Made by a program: the position numbers and the translations under genes. The notes below the pieces were generated by a model, which was not told the DNA's origin, did no database searches, and saw only the letters and a list, made by a program, of their open reading frames with translations. Source: DATJGR01 sp963735085 (GTDB lineage Bacteria; Pseudomonadota; Gammaproteobacteria; Pseudomonadales; Azotimanducaceae). Taken from it: a stretch of 64,000 nucleotides of DNA. This document shows positions 25,599 to 33,840 of the stretch, piece by piece (the stretch's first letter is position 1; every line of letters begins with the position of its first letter). The stretch lies in the NCBI GenBank assembly GCA_963735085.1, contig CAVTJP010000005.1, forward strand, positions 2,170,001-2,234,000, read 5' to 3'.

Positions 25599-25626
25599 TT
25601 TACCTCTCAGGTCGCATGAGTATAAT
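25599..25626 (+). promoter_or_regulatory. Divergent promoter of bcerS and aasR
   Basis: On the plus strand TTTACC (25599-25604) and a perfect TATAAT (25621-25626) are 16 bp apart. On the minus strand the overlapping sequence reads TATACT (25618-25623), a good -10 for bcerS, but no strong -35 is seen on that side. The two -10 boxes share bases, so the genes may compete for polymerase. Confidence 0.45.
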
Positions 25627-25713
25627 GGCGCCCGCACGAAGAATAGCCGTCATAAGGCGGAGAGAGCTCAAGTAGAGTGCGGTCTCAGGGTATGTAGCTG
25701 CTTGCGCGGCTTA

Positions 25714-25731
25714 GTTTGCGTGTTGGCAAAC
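25714..25731. promoter_or_regulatory. Inverted repeat GTTTGC-N6-GCAAAC, possible operator
   Basis: A perfect 6-bp inverted repeat with a 6-bp spacer in the leader of the acyl-ACP synthetase gene, 30 bp before the chosen start. The symmetry is that of a small dimeric regulator site. No regulator gene is adjacent. Confidence 0.3.
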
Positions 25732-25760
25732 TCTATCATAATAAGCTCGAGTGTGTGTTG

Positions 25761-27542
25761 GTGGTAAACGGGGCTTCCTTTCAAACGGATGCGAATAGCG
25801 GAGTAGACGACCCAGTTTGGCGACCAGGAGACTTCTCGACGCTGCATGAAGCGTTGGATCACGCGGCCCGAAGCCGTCACACGATGACGTTCTTCAACGG
25901 GCGCGGTGAAGTCGTACGTGAGCTGAGCTATCGAGAGTTGCGCGCGCAAGCGATGCACGCTGCTCGACGTCTGCTTGGACTGGCAAGCGTCAATCGTGGC
26001 GATCGCATTGCATTGGTCGCCGAAACGCGCGCCGAATTCGTCATTCTGTTTTTTGCCTGCCAGTACGCAGGTCTCGTGCCCGTGCCGCTCCCGGCGACGG
26101 TGAGTCTGGGTGGGCGCGAACAATATCTGCACCAGTTGCGATTCCTGATCGAGAACTCGCGCGCGCGCGCCGCCTTCGCAACGGACGATTTCGTCGGCCT
26201 GCTGCGCGACGCCACCGATGGCCTCGACCTTGCGCTGGCCGCACGGCTGGAAGACCTCGCGAATTTGCCCGGCACCGACGGCGCGCTTGTCGGCTCGACG
26301 AGCGACGAGATTGCCTACGTGCAATACACCTCAGGCAGCACGCGCGTGGCGCGTGGTGCCGTGATTACCCAGCGCGCCGTCATGTGCAATCTGACGGCAA
26401 TCATCTCAGACGGTCTTGGTTTGCGGCCCGACGATCGATTTTTCTCATGGCTGCCGTTCTATCACGACATGGGTCTGGTCGGAAAAATGCTGGTACCGGT
26501 GGCCGGCCAAGTGCCGGTTGCGTATCTGGGCACCCGTGAATTCGCAATGCGGCCGCGGATGTGGTTGACGTTGATGGATCGAACGCAGGCGACAATTTCG
26601 TTCGGTCCGCCGTTCGGTTACGAACTGTGCGCGCGCCGGTTGCGTGACGGCGATGGTGCCCGGTTCGACCTGCATCGATGGCGCGTGGCCGGCGTCGGTG
26701 CGGAGATGATCCGGCCCGAGGCGCTGGCTTCGTTCGTCAGCGCGGTGGCGGGCAGTGGCTTCACCGGCGAAGCGTTCGTACCGTCATATGGTATGGCCGA
26801 AGTCGGCCTCGCGATCAGCTTTGCACAACGTGGTGCCGGGGTCGGTGTTGATTACGTCGACCGCAGCGATTGCGTGAAGCACCGCCGCGCCCGCGCGGTC
26901 GTGAACGGTGCCGGTCAAGACGCGCCGGTCCGGGCGTTTGTCGATTGCGGTGCGCCGTTGCCTGGCATCGACGTCGAGGTGCGCGGCACGGACGGTGAAC
27001 TGCTGCCCGAACGCGTGATCGGCACGCTGTGGGTGCGTACCGCCAGCGTTATGCAGGGCTATCTGCATCAACCGGAAGCGACCGCCGAGGTGCTGACGCC
27101 GGATGGCTGGCTGGATACCGGCGACCTGGGGTATCTGCTGGACGGGCGCATCTTCGTGACCGGTCGTGAAAAGGACATGATCATTGTCGGCGGCCGCAAC
27201 TTCTGGCCGCAGGATCTCGAATACGTCGCCGAATCCCAGGAAACGGTCCGGACTGGTGACTCAATGGCGTTTTCGATCTCGGATGACGAAGGTGAGCGCG
27301 TCGTTCTGCTCGTTCAGAGCCGGGAGTTGGATGAAGCAGCACGCGCGCGACTGCAACACATTGTGCATGCGCACATCAAGACGGAGTTCGGCATTGACTG
27401 TCATGTCGAACTCGTCGACTCCCATGCGTTGCCGCGCACATCGTCAGGCAAGCCGTCGCGTTCGCAGGCACGACGCATGTACTCCGAATCGCTCGAGGCA
27501 GCCACCCTCGCGCCCAACCCAGCGGGCGGCACCCGCTTCTGA
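25761..27542 (+). CDS. aasR: Fatty acyl-ACP/AMP ligase (FAAL-type; AasR-like)
   Basis: About 593 residues from GTG 25761 (an open frame reaches TTG 25716, but that codon lies in an inverted repeat; GTG 25755 is also possible). ANL-superfamily motifs: the P-loop YVQYTSGSTRVARGAVIT, SWLPFYHDMGLVG, GEAFVPSYGMAEVG, WLDTGDLGYLLDGRIFVTGR and KDMIIVGGRNFWPQDLE. The FAAL-like sequence lacks an obvious CoA-ligase-type tail, so it probably makes acyl-AMP and passes the acyl chain to an ACP. In Caulobacter the analogous gene (AasR) loads the SPT-linked ACP. Its TGA overlaps a CTG that likely starts the next gene. Confidence 0.83.
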   Translation: MVNGASFQTDANSGVDDPVWRPGDFSTLHEALDHAARSRHTMTFFNGRGEVVRELSYRELRAQAMHAARRLLGLASVNRGDRIALVAETRAEFVILFFACQYAGLVPVPLPATVSLGGREQYLHQLRFLIENSRARAAFATDDFVGLLRDATDGLDLALAARLEDLANLPGTDGALVGSTSDEIAYVQYTSGSTRVARGAVITQRAVMCNLTAIISDGLGLRPDDRFFSWLPFYHDMGLVGKMLVPVAGQVPVAYLGTREFAMRPRMWLTLMDRTQATISFGPPFGYELCARRLRDGDGARFDLHRWRVAGVGAEMIRPEALASFVSAVAGSGFTGEAFVPSYGMAEVGLAISFAQRGAGVGVDYVDRSDCVKHRRARAVVNGAGQDAPVRAFVDCGAPLPGIDVEVRGTDGELLPERVIGTLWVRTASVMQGYLHQPEATAEVLTPDGWLDTGDLGYLLDGRIFVTGREKDMIIVGGRNFWPQDLEYVAESQETVRTGDSMAFSISDDEGERVVLLVQSRELDEAARARLQHIVHAHIKTEFGIDCHVELVDSHALPRTSSGKPSRSQARRMYSESLEAATLAPNPAGGTRF

Positions 27543-28498
27543 CCGGGTCGGACGCAGCGGTCGCACAGCGGTGCCAGTGCGTCGCGGTGACCGGCGCGAC
27601 CGGCTTCATCGGCACACATCTGTTGCATCGGCTTCGGCTCGACGGCGTGGCGGTTCGCGCGCTGACCAGAACGCCACGCAGCGCTGCCGACACCGACCAA
27701 CTCACGTGGATAACCGGTAATCTGGTCGAAGGGCGGGGTGTCGAACAACTCGTCGATGGCGTTGACGCCGTCGTGCACTGCGCGGGAGCAGTACGCGGCG
27801 CGCGGGCTACCGATTTCGACGCGATCAATGTAGCCGGTACCGGACGCCTCGCTGCCGCCGCGGCGGCAGCGGGGGTGACGCGGGGCCTGGCGTTGTCGTC
27901 GCTGGCGGCCCGTGAACCCCAGCTTTCGATGTATGCATCCAGCAAACGGCGCGGCGAGGCCGTGCTGAGTGATGGTCCGGTGCCCTGGACTCTACTTCGG
28001 CCGCCTGCCGTCTACGGACCGGGCGATACCGAACTGACGCCGCTGTTCGCGTTGATGCTGCGCGGACTTGCCGTCGTACCGAGCCACTCGGGCCGCACAT
28101 CGCTGATTTACGTGACGGACCTGGTTCGAGCGATCTCCGCGTGGCTCACGGCACCGTCTGTTCGGGGCGGTTGTTTCGAACTCGACGATGGCACACCGGG
28201 TGGCTACGACTGGTCCGAGATGATCCGGATTGCGACCGAACTGCGGGGTGCGCCAGTGCGCCGGCTCGATGTGCCGCGCGGTGTGCTCGCCGGCGTCGGG
28301 GCGCTGAATCTATGGCTCGGACGCGCGCTGGGTCGTGCGCCGATGTTGAGTTCGGGCAAGGTACGTGAACTGTTTCATATGGATTGGGTTTGTCACACTC
28401 AGGGTATTCGCGAGACGCTCCGGTGGCAGCCCGAGGTGAGGTTCGCCGAAGGCCTGCGTCTCTGCTTTCCCGACAAGTGGCCGGACGCAGCAGCCTGA
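27539..28498 (+). CDS. cerR: NAD-dependent epimerase/ketoreductase (CerR-like)
   Basis: An extended SDR of about 319 residues if it begins at CTG 27539, overlapping the previous stop as CTGA. From there the N terminus reads TGSDAAVAQRCQCVAVTGAT, which supplies the first beta strand. The GTG at 27587 would cut that strand off, so an upstream start is likely. Motifs: TGATGFIG (18-25), SSLAAREPQLSMYASSK (catalytic Tyr132 and Lys136 with CTG numbering) and RPPAVYGPGD. Its order after AasR matches CerR of Caulobacter, which reduces the 3-keto group of the acylated (ceramide) intermediate. Alternative: a sugar epimerase acting on the headgroup. Confidence 0.8.
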   Translation: MTGSDAAVAQRCQCVAVTGATGFIGTHLLHRLRLDGVAVRALTRTPRSAADTDQLTWITGNLVEGRGVEQLVDGVDAVVHCAGAVRGARATDFDAINVAGTGRLAAAAAAAGVTRGLALSSLAAREPQLSMYASSKRRGEAVLSDGPVPWTLLRPPAVYGPGDTELTPLFALMLRGLAVVPSHSGRTSLIYVTDLVRAISAWLTAPSVRGGCFELDDGTPGGYDWSEMIRIATELRGAPVRRLDVPRGVLAGVGALNLWLGRALGRAPMLSSGKVRELFHMDWVCHTQGIRETLRWQPEVRFAEGLRLCFPDKWPDAAA

Positions 28499-28541
28499 CG
28501 CGCAGGCGACGACTGGCCAAACAAGCGGGGCAGTTAGTGGA

Positions 28542-29180
28542 ATGACGGAATCGGGTGCAACCTGGCGCGGCCGCTGTCTCGGCATCGAATTGCGTTGGTC
28601 GCCTCTGCCCGACGAAGTCTCCGTTGCCGATCTCGCGGTGTTGTCGTCGCCAGAACGTAGCCGGGCGAGTGAATTCACAGCGCCGCGACGGCAACTGGAA
28701 TACGTTGCATCGCGCGCGTTTCTGCGCAGATCGCTCGGCGCGGTGCTGCACACCGATCCGGCGGCGATCCCGATCACCCCGGATGATTTCGGTAAGCCAC
28801 AGCATGCCGGTCGCGTGGAATTCAACCTGTCGCACAGCGCCCGCGCCGTACTGATCGGTTGGGGCGATCGGCCGCTCGGCGTCGACATGGAGGCGGCGCA
28901 GCGGACCACCCGAACCATCGAGCGCGTGCGCATCGTCGCCGAGGTACGTGACGCGGCATCGGTCGAGTTGATTGCGGCGTTCACGCTCGTCGAAGCAGTA
29001 ACCAAGGCAATCGGCCGGGGGCTCGCCGCGATGCGCGGACTGCAGCTGGAACGGGTCGGCGCGACGGGCGAGCTCTGGTTTTCTTCGGCATTGGTGGCCG
29101 GATCGATTCGTGCGGCGCCGGTGCCCGTCCCGCAAGACTTTGTCGCGGCTGTTGCGGTACTCGAAGAGCATCGCGCTTAG
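28542..29180 (+). CDS. 4'-phosphopantetheinyl transferase superfamily protein
   Basis: A 212-residue Sfp-like phosphopantetheinyl transferase. The family core is FGKPQHAGRVEFNLSHSARA (83-102) then GVDME (113-117), which gives metal-binding Asp and Glu. The C-terminal motif is FTLVEAVTKAIGRGL, where the usual W-x-x-K-E-A has Val instead of the first Lys while the later Lys-Ala is kept. It follows the CerR-like gene by 43 bp on the same strand. It probably converts the locus ACP (2119-2367) from apo to holo form. The altered WxxKE motif could lower activity or change specificity. Confidence 0.8.
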   Translation: MTESGATWRGRCLGIELRWSPLPDEVSVADLAVLSSPERSRASEFTAPRRQLEYVASRAFLRRSLGAVLHTDPAAIPITPDDFGKPQHAGRVEFNLSHSARAVLIGWGDRPLGVDMEAAQRTTRTIERVRIVAEVRDAASVELIAAFTLVEAVTKAIGRGLAAMRGLQLERVGATGELWFSSALVAGSIRAAPVPVPQDFVAAVAVLEEHRA

Positions 29181-29216
29181 CCACGATTGATTTTCAGGTA
29201 CTGCTGTAGCCGCTCG

Positions 29217-30371
29217 TTACAGGTGTTCGGCGAACGCCGCGATGTCGGTGAGGCTGTGCAGATCACGATCGAAGTACGGAACGCTGCGCCGCGCAACCTG
29301 ACCGCGTGCCCAGTCGGTTGCGTCGATCGCAGCGCGATCGAGCGCAGCCAGGGTGAGCTGCTCCCGATACGCAGTGAGCAGTCGTTGGGCCAATCCGGCT
29401 CCGTCGAACTGCCGATTGGACGCAGCTTCGATCAGGGCCCTGTCTTGCTCGGTCAAAGTGTCCTGCGGCGTCAAGCTGGGGCTTGCATCGTCGAGTGTCG
29501 CATCGGCCTGATGCACGCGATTGATGATGACGCCGCCGATGGGCATCGCATCCTGCGACAGCCGGCCGAAGAAACGATCGACCTGCGCCAGGCTCGCGGG
29601 TTCCGGTGAGCAGATCAGCAGGAAGCTCGTATCGGGCTGACGCAGCATTGCCAGCAGCCGTTGCGAGCGTTCCTTGAATCCGCTGGACATGCCGGCAAAC
29701 GCGAGAAAAAAATTCGACAGATCGCTCAGCACGTCGTAGCCGGTGAGCCGTTCGAAAACCTTTAGCAACCGATCCGACGAGCGACGGAACAAATCGAAGC
29801 CGATGCGGCCCGCGACGCGATACGGTTGCAGAAGCAGATTGACGAATGATCCCTCGAACAGATCGAACAGACGCACGGGGGCGTCGAGAAAGTCGAGCGC
29901 GTGTTGCGCTGGTGGCGTATCGACCACCAGCAGGTCATAGGCCGATGACAAGGCCAGTTCGTAGACCTTCTCCATCGCCATGAACTCCCGCGAACCGGCC
30001 AGCGAATTCGACAGGTGCTGGTAGTAGCGATTCGCGAAGATCGTTTCGCGCGCTGCGTCGTTCGGCGCGTACTGTTCGATCAGCGCGTCGAACGTGCGTT
30101 TGGTGTCGAGCATCATCGCGTGCAGTTCGCCGGATGCGGACTCGATTGCAATGCGCTGCGGCGCGTCGCCCAACGCGTCCAGGCCGAGCGCTTGCGCCAG
30201 GCGTCGGGCGGGGTCGATGGTAATCACCAGCGCTTTGCGTCCGTGCAGCGCGGCGAGGTAGCCAAGCGCGGCCGCAGTGGTGGTCTTTCCAACGCCCCCA
30301 CCGCCACAGCAGACGATGATGCGTTTGTGCTCGAGGAGCGCCGCAACGTCCAGATCGGTTGCGTCAGGCAT
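29217..30371 (-). CDS. ArsA-like ATPase (TRC40/ArsA family), paralog 2
   Basis: 384 residues from ATG 30371 (PDATDLDVAALLEHKRI follows). The deviant Walker A IIVCCGGGGVGKTTTAAAL is near residues 19-36, with LLVVDTPPAQHALDF as the switch region. It is a full single ArsA domain, second of a tandem pair with the gene just upstream. Bacterial tandem ArsA-like genes are found in several lineages and are not proven arsenite pumps; no arsB or arsenate reductase is nearby. The longer frame reaching 30431 has a non-family N terminus, so the shorter start is preferred. Confidence 0.8.
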   Translation of the reverse strand: MPDATDLDVAALLEHKRIIVCCGGGGVGKTTTAAALGYLAALHGRKALVITIDPARRLAQALGLDALGDAPQRIAIESASGELHAMMLDTKRTFDALIEQYAPNDAARETIFANRYYQHLSNSLAGSREFMAMEKVYELALSSAYDLLVVDTPPAQHALDFLDAPVRLFDLFEGSFVNLLLQPYRVAGRIGFDLFRRSSDRLLKVFERLTGYDVLSDLSNFFLAFAGMSSGFKERSQRLLAMLRQPDTSFLLICSPEPASLAQVDRFFGRLSQDAMPIGGVIINRVHQADATLDDASPSLTPQDTLTEQDRALIEAASNRQFDGAGLAQRLLTAYREQLTLAALDRAAIDATDWARGQVARRSVPYFDRDLHSLTDIAAFAEHL

Positions 30372-30456
30372 GCGTTGACTCGCTGTTGAGATTCGCCAGG
30401 ACGGCGCATGGGCGCCTGAGGAGCGCCACAACGTCGAGTTCCGTCGTGTCAGTCAT
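30364..30456 (-). pseudogene. Fossil duplicate of the ArsA paralog 2 N terminus
   Basis: Between the two ArsA genes, a short frame from ATG 30456 encodes MTDTTELDVVALLRRP, then stops at 30364-30366. It closely repeats the real ArsA2 start (MPDATDLDVAALLEHK), and the DNA at 30417-30456 mirrors 30334-30372. It is a partial tandem duplication left in the intergenic gap; the protein would be only 30 residues and is probably not functional. Confidence 0.6.
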
Positions 30457-30459
30457 CCG

Positions 30460-31344
30460 CTACCCATCCAGACTCGCAATGATGCCGTCGATCAGCACTG
30501 CCGGGTCGTGCCGCGCCAGAACGATCTGCGGTACCTCGAGCAGGGGCGTGGCCAGATGCGCGCATTGCTCTCGTAACATCTCGATGTGGTGCGCTTGCGC
30601 CGACGAGCGGTCAAAGCGCGCGGTGGCCGCGCGGATCATGCGGGCAAGTGCCGGCGATGCGTCGTCTGCAGCGCGCAGTGCAGCGATTTCATCGGCGCCG
30701 AACAACGGCGGGGTGACGCGGTTGACGATCATCGGACCAAGATGCATCGCCAGATCGCCCCTCACATATTTCGTCAGTTCGAGTGCTTCCCGAACGGCCA
30801 TCTCTTCGGCCAATGTGGCGATGACGATGCGCGTGGTGACGTCGTTCTCCAGCATCAGCTGGATCTTCAGTGCGCTGTGATGCAACGGACCGGTACGCAC
30901 TGCCGCACCGGTGGTGCGCGGTGTACGCAACATCAGCGCTGCGTGGCCGGTGGCCGGGCCGTCGAACACGACGAGCTCGTACTTCGAAGCCGACACCAGA
31001 TCGTATAGCTTGCCCAGACACATCAGTTCTTCGAAACCGGGTGCGGCTTCAGTGAAATGCTGCATCGCTGTGCTGTTGAGAAACCAGTCGTACAAACCCG
31101 GCAATAACATCGTTCGATGCACGTATTCCTTCAGCGCGGATCGGCCGTCGACACTACAGAGATCCAGATCGGGTTCGATCCGGGCCGACTCGTATGTGGC
31201 AGCAACGCCGAGGTACGGGTGCACCTGCCCCGCCTGATGCTGTACGACCAGCAGACTCTTTCGCCCCGACCGCGCGGCACGCGCCGCGAGCGCGGTGGCG
31301 ACTGCACTTTTGCCCACGCCACCCTTGCCGGTGACGAACAGCAA
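30460..31344 (-). CDS. ArsA-like ATPase, paralog 1
   Basis: 294 residues from TTG 31344; the frame upstream is closed by a stop after ten codons, so the start is short. Walker A FVTGKGGVGKSAVATAL is at the N terminus, then LVVQHQAGQVHPYLGV and ELVVFDGPATGHAALML. It ends at the gap holding the ArsA2 fossil and is followed by ArsA2 (same strand). The smaller size than paralog 2 and the altered DTAPTGH (here DGPATGH) fit the alpha/beta pairing seen in tandem ArsA-like sets that act as heterodimers. The cargo is unknown. Confidence 0.8.
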   Translation of the reverse strand: MLFVTGKGGVGKSAVATALAARAARSGRKSLLVVQHQAGQVHPYLGVAATYESARIEPDLDLCSVDGRSALKEYVHRTMLLPGLYDWFLNSTAMQHFTEAAPGFEELMCLGKLYDLVSASKYELVVFDGPATGHAALMLRTPRTTGAAVRTGPLHHSALKIQLMLENDVTTRIVIATLAEEMAVREALELTKYVRGDLAMHLGPMIVNRVTPPLFGADEIAALRAADDASPALARMIRAATARFDRSSAQAHHIEMLREQCAHLATPLLEVPQIVLARHDPAVLIDGIIASLDG

Positions 31345-31378
31345 CTTGGGCTGCGCCGCTTCTGCAACGATGACTTAA

Positions 31379-31446
31379 GCTCCTCGAAAGAGGAGAAAAG
31401 GGGATCAGAACGAGTTTCCGAAGAAGCGGAAACTCGTTTTGACCCC
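31379..31446 (-). terminator. Rho-independent terminator of ahcY, with second hairpin
   Basis: On the minus strand after the ahcY stop: a stem of about 20 bp (GGGGTCAAAACGAGTTTCCG, loop CTTCTT, complement) ending CCCC, then TTTTCTCC. The plus strand also has GTTTTT after the stem (31447-31452), so it could stop both strands. A second hairpin, CTCCTC-GAAA-GAGGAG (31379-31394), follows before ArsA paralog 1. Confidence 0.75.
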
Positions 31447-31454
31447 GTTTTTCC

Positions 31455-32822
31455 CTAGTACTTGTACGTTTCGGGTTTGAACGGACCCTCGACATTCACG
31501 CCGATATAGTTCGCTTGGGGCGTGGTCAAGCGCGTGACCACGCCGCCGAAGCCTTCGACCATCAGTTGCGCGACCTCCTCGTCGAGTTTTTTCGGCAGCA
31601 CCTCGATGGTGATCGGTGCGCGCTGATTCGGCGGTTGGTCGGCCCAGCGCTGTTCGAACAGGTGCATTTGCGCAAGCACCTGGTTCGCAAACGAACCGTC
31701 CATGACGCGCGACGGGTGGCCCATTGCATTGCCCAGATTCACCAGCCGGCCTTCCGACAGCAGGATCAGATAGTCGTCCGCGTCGCCGCTGCGGTAGATC
31801 TGATGGACCTGGTCTTTGATCTTGTCCCAGCGCCAGTGCGCACGCATGTAGGCGGTGTCGATTTCATTGTCGAAGTGGCCGATGTTGCAGACCACCGCGC
31901 CCCGTTTCAGCGCTTTCAGCATCGCAGCATCGCAGACGTTCGAATTCCCGGTGCAGGTGACGATGAGATCGGTGCTGCCAAGCAGTCGCCTATCGACGTC
32001 TTCTTCACGGCCCGTGTTGTTGCCATCGAGATACGGCGACACGACCTCGTAGCCGTCCATGCAGGCCTGCATCGCGCAGATTGGATCGACCTCGGCAACC
32101 CGCACCACCATGCTCTCCTGGCGCAGGCTCTGCGCGGAGCCCTTGCCAACATCGCCGTAGCCGATCACCAGTGCCCGGCGACCCGCCAGCAGCATGTCGG
32201 TGCCGCGCTTGATCGCGTCGCTGAGGCTGTGCCGGCAGCCGTATTTGTTGTCGTTCTTCGACTTGGTGATCGAGTCGTTGACGTTGATCACCGGCACTTT
32301 CAATGTGGCGGCCTTCAGCATGTCGTAGAGTCGATGCACGCCGGTCGTCGTTTCCTCACTGATGCCGTGCATGTGTTTGAGCATCTCAGGATATGCTTCG
32401 TGAATGCGCTGCGTCAGGTCGCCGCCATCGTCGAGCAGCAGGTTGGCATTCCATGGCTTGCCGTCTTTGTTGATCGTCTGTTCGATGCACCACCAGTACT
32501 CCTCTTCTGTTTCGCCTTTCCATGCGAACACCGGTACGCCCGCAACCGCAGTCGCTGCGGCGGCGTGATCCTGGGTTGAGAAGATGTTGCACGAAGACCA
32601 GCGCACCTCGGCGCCGAGCGCACACAGCGTCTCGATCAACACTGCGGTCTGCACCGTCATATGAATGCAACCGATGATGCGCGCGCCTTTCAGCGGTTGG
32701 CTCGCCTGATACTTGCGCCGCAGCGCCATCAGTGCCGGCATTTCGGCCTCTGCGAGCCGGATCTCCTTACGGCCGAAGTCGGCGAGACCGATGTCCGCCA
32801 CTTTGTAATCCTGTTGGGTCAC
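31455..32822 (-). CDS. ahcY: S-adenosylhomocysteinase
   Basis: 455 residues from GTG 32822 with GAAAGGAG upstream; it overlaps the regulator stop (GTGA). It opens with TQQDYKVADIGLADFGRKEI, then HMTVQTAVLIETLCALGAEV and CNIFSTQDHAAAA (adenosine-binding), GDVGKGSAQSLR (NAD Rossmann) and GHFDNEID. The C terminus GPFKPETYKY is the family signature ending. It hydrolyses SAH to adenosine and homocysteine, keeping the methyl cycle running. The neighbouring ArsR-methyltransferase regulator and methionine-type aminotransferase form a sulfur amino acid module. Confidence 0.97.
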   Translation of the reverse strand: MTQQDYKVADIGLADFGRKEIRLAEAEMPALMALRRKYQASQPLKGARIIGCIHMTVQTAVLIETLCALGAEVRWSSCNIFSTQDHAAAATAVAGVPVFAWKGETEEEYWWCIEQTINKDGKPWNANLLLDDGGDLTQRIHEAYPEMLKHMHGISEETTTGVHRLYDMLKAATLKVPVINVNDSITKSKNDNKYGCRHSLSDAIKRGTDMLLAGRRALVIGYGDVGKGSAQSLRQESMVVRVAEVDPICAMQACMDGYEVVSPYLDGNNTGREEDVDRRLLGSTDLIVTCTGNSNVCDAAMLKALKRGAVVCNIGHFDNEIDTAYMRAHWRWDKIKDQVHQIYRSGDADDYLILLSEGRLVNLGNAMGHPSRVMDGSFANQVLAQMHLFEQRWADQPPNQRAPITIEVLPKKLDEEVAQLMVEGFGGVVTRLTTPQANYIGVNVEGPFKPETYKY

Positions 32823-33781
32823 TGTATTGCTCCTTTCTGGTAAGAGTGACATTGGATGCGAAAACCATTGCGCTGCGCGAGGTACTGACTGGTGCCTGGC
32901 AGGAAGCCGGCTTCGGCTGCCCAGCTGTCCAGGTCAACCGGATCGAAACCGAGCCACAGATCGCCGCAGGCGCTTTTCGCCCATTCCTGCTCGTGGTCAA
33001 CCAGTTCCACGACAACGAGCGTGCCGCTGTCGTGCAACAACCGATAGGCGTGTTCGATGAACCGCCGCGGCGATGCGGCGTGGTGCAGCACCATCGCAAA
33101 CAGGATCAGATCCTGGCGCGGCGACTCGAGCGATTCGAAGGCCTTCAGCCGCAGCGTGACGTTGCCTGGATTGGCGCGGCGGATGCCAGTGCGCGCGCGT
33201 TCGAGCATTTCTGTCGAGTTGTCGATGCCGAGCACCGTGTTGAACCGTTCGGCGAGCATCAGCAGCGTTTCGCCGTCACCCGGTCCGACATCCAGAGCGC
33301 GCTTGCGCGCACACGGTGCGCCATCGAGCATGTCGCTCAACGCTGCGAGATAGGTGTCGGGCGTGCAGATCAACTCGCGCTGGTCGGCGAATTCGCCGGC
33401 GTGGTCGGCGAAGAATTTCCGGCTGCGCTCAGCGCGCTCAGCGTGCACTTGATTGATGCGCCGTTGCAGCGCGTCGTCGATCTCGAATCCGTCCAGCGTC
33501 TCGAAAAGTTGGGTGACGTAGCCATGCACGCTGCAGTCCGGCTTCTGCTGAGCGCGCCGATAGTAGATGCCATTGCCATCCCGACGGGTCACGACCAGTC
33601 CGGCACGGTTCAGGATCTTCAGGTGGTGGCTCAACGCGGGTTGCGTGACATCGAAGATATGGGCGAGTTCCAGCACACCGAACGAATCCTTGCGCAGCGC
33701 ACGCAGAATGTCGGCGCGCAGCGGATCGGCCGCCGCGCGGGTGGTGCTGAGAAACGCTTCATAGCCCGCCGATGCGGTCAT
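32819..33781 (-). CDS. ArsR-family regulator fused to a SAM methyltransferase domain
   Basis: 320 residues: an N-terminal winged helix (about 1-90, with DPLRADILRALRKDSFGVLE and VTQPALSHHLKILNRAGLV as the recognition part) and a C-terminal class I methyltransferase domain (LDVGPGDGETLLMLAERF, AMVLHHAASPRRF). Such fusions are often coupled to ahcY and may sense SAM or SAH through the methyltransferase domain. It overlaps ahcY by GTGA. A near-perfect palindrome over its promoter could be its own operator. Confidence 0.9.
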   Translation of the reverse strand: MTASAGYEAFLSTTRAAADPLRADILRALRKDSFGVLELAHIFDVTQPALSHHLKILNRAGLVVTRRDGNGIYYRRAQQKPDCSVHGYVTQLFETLDGFEIDDALQRRINQVHAERAERSRKFFADHAGEFADQRELICTPDTYLAALSDMLDGAPCARKRALDVGPGDGETLLMLAERFNTVLGIDNSTEMLERARTGIRRANPGNVTLRLKAFESLESPRQDLILFAMVLHHAASPRRFIEHAYRLLHDSGTLVVVELVDHEQEWAKSACGDLWLGFDPVDLDSWAAEAGFLPGTSQYLAQRNGFRIQCHSYQKGAIQ

Positions 33782-33811
33782 CGATGTGGTGGCTGCATGG
33801 ATACGGCGAGC

Positions 33812-33840
33812 ATCCTAGCAGCGTCGGCAAACAACATCAA
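33812..33840 (-). promoter_or_regulatory. Sigma-70-type promoter of the ArsR-ahcY operon
   Basis: On the minus strand TTGATG (33835-33840) and TAGGAT (33812-33817) are 17 bp apart, about 30 bp ahead of the regulator start. The -35 lies inside the palindrome at 33835-33852, which suggests autoregulation by steric block. Confidence 0.5.

Noticed and set aside
25616..25675. A possible 19-residue leader peptide (MSIMAPARRIAVIRRRELK)
   Set aside because: Its ATG lies before or within the likely -10 box, so the transcript would not contain it.
29217..31344. An arsenite resistance operon
   Set aside because: Two ArsA-like genes are present but no arsB, arsC, arsD or acr3; the ArsR-type gene nearby is a methyltransferase fusion tied to ahcY.
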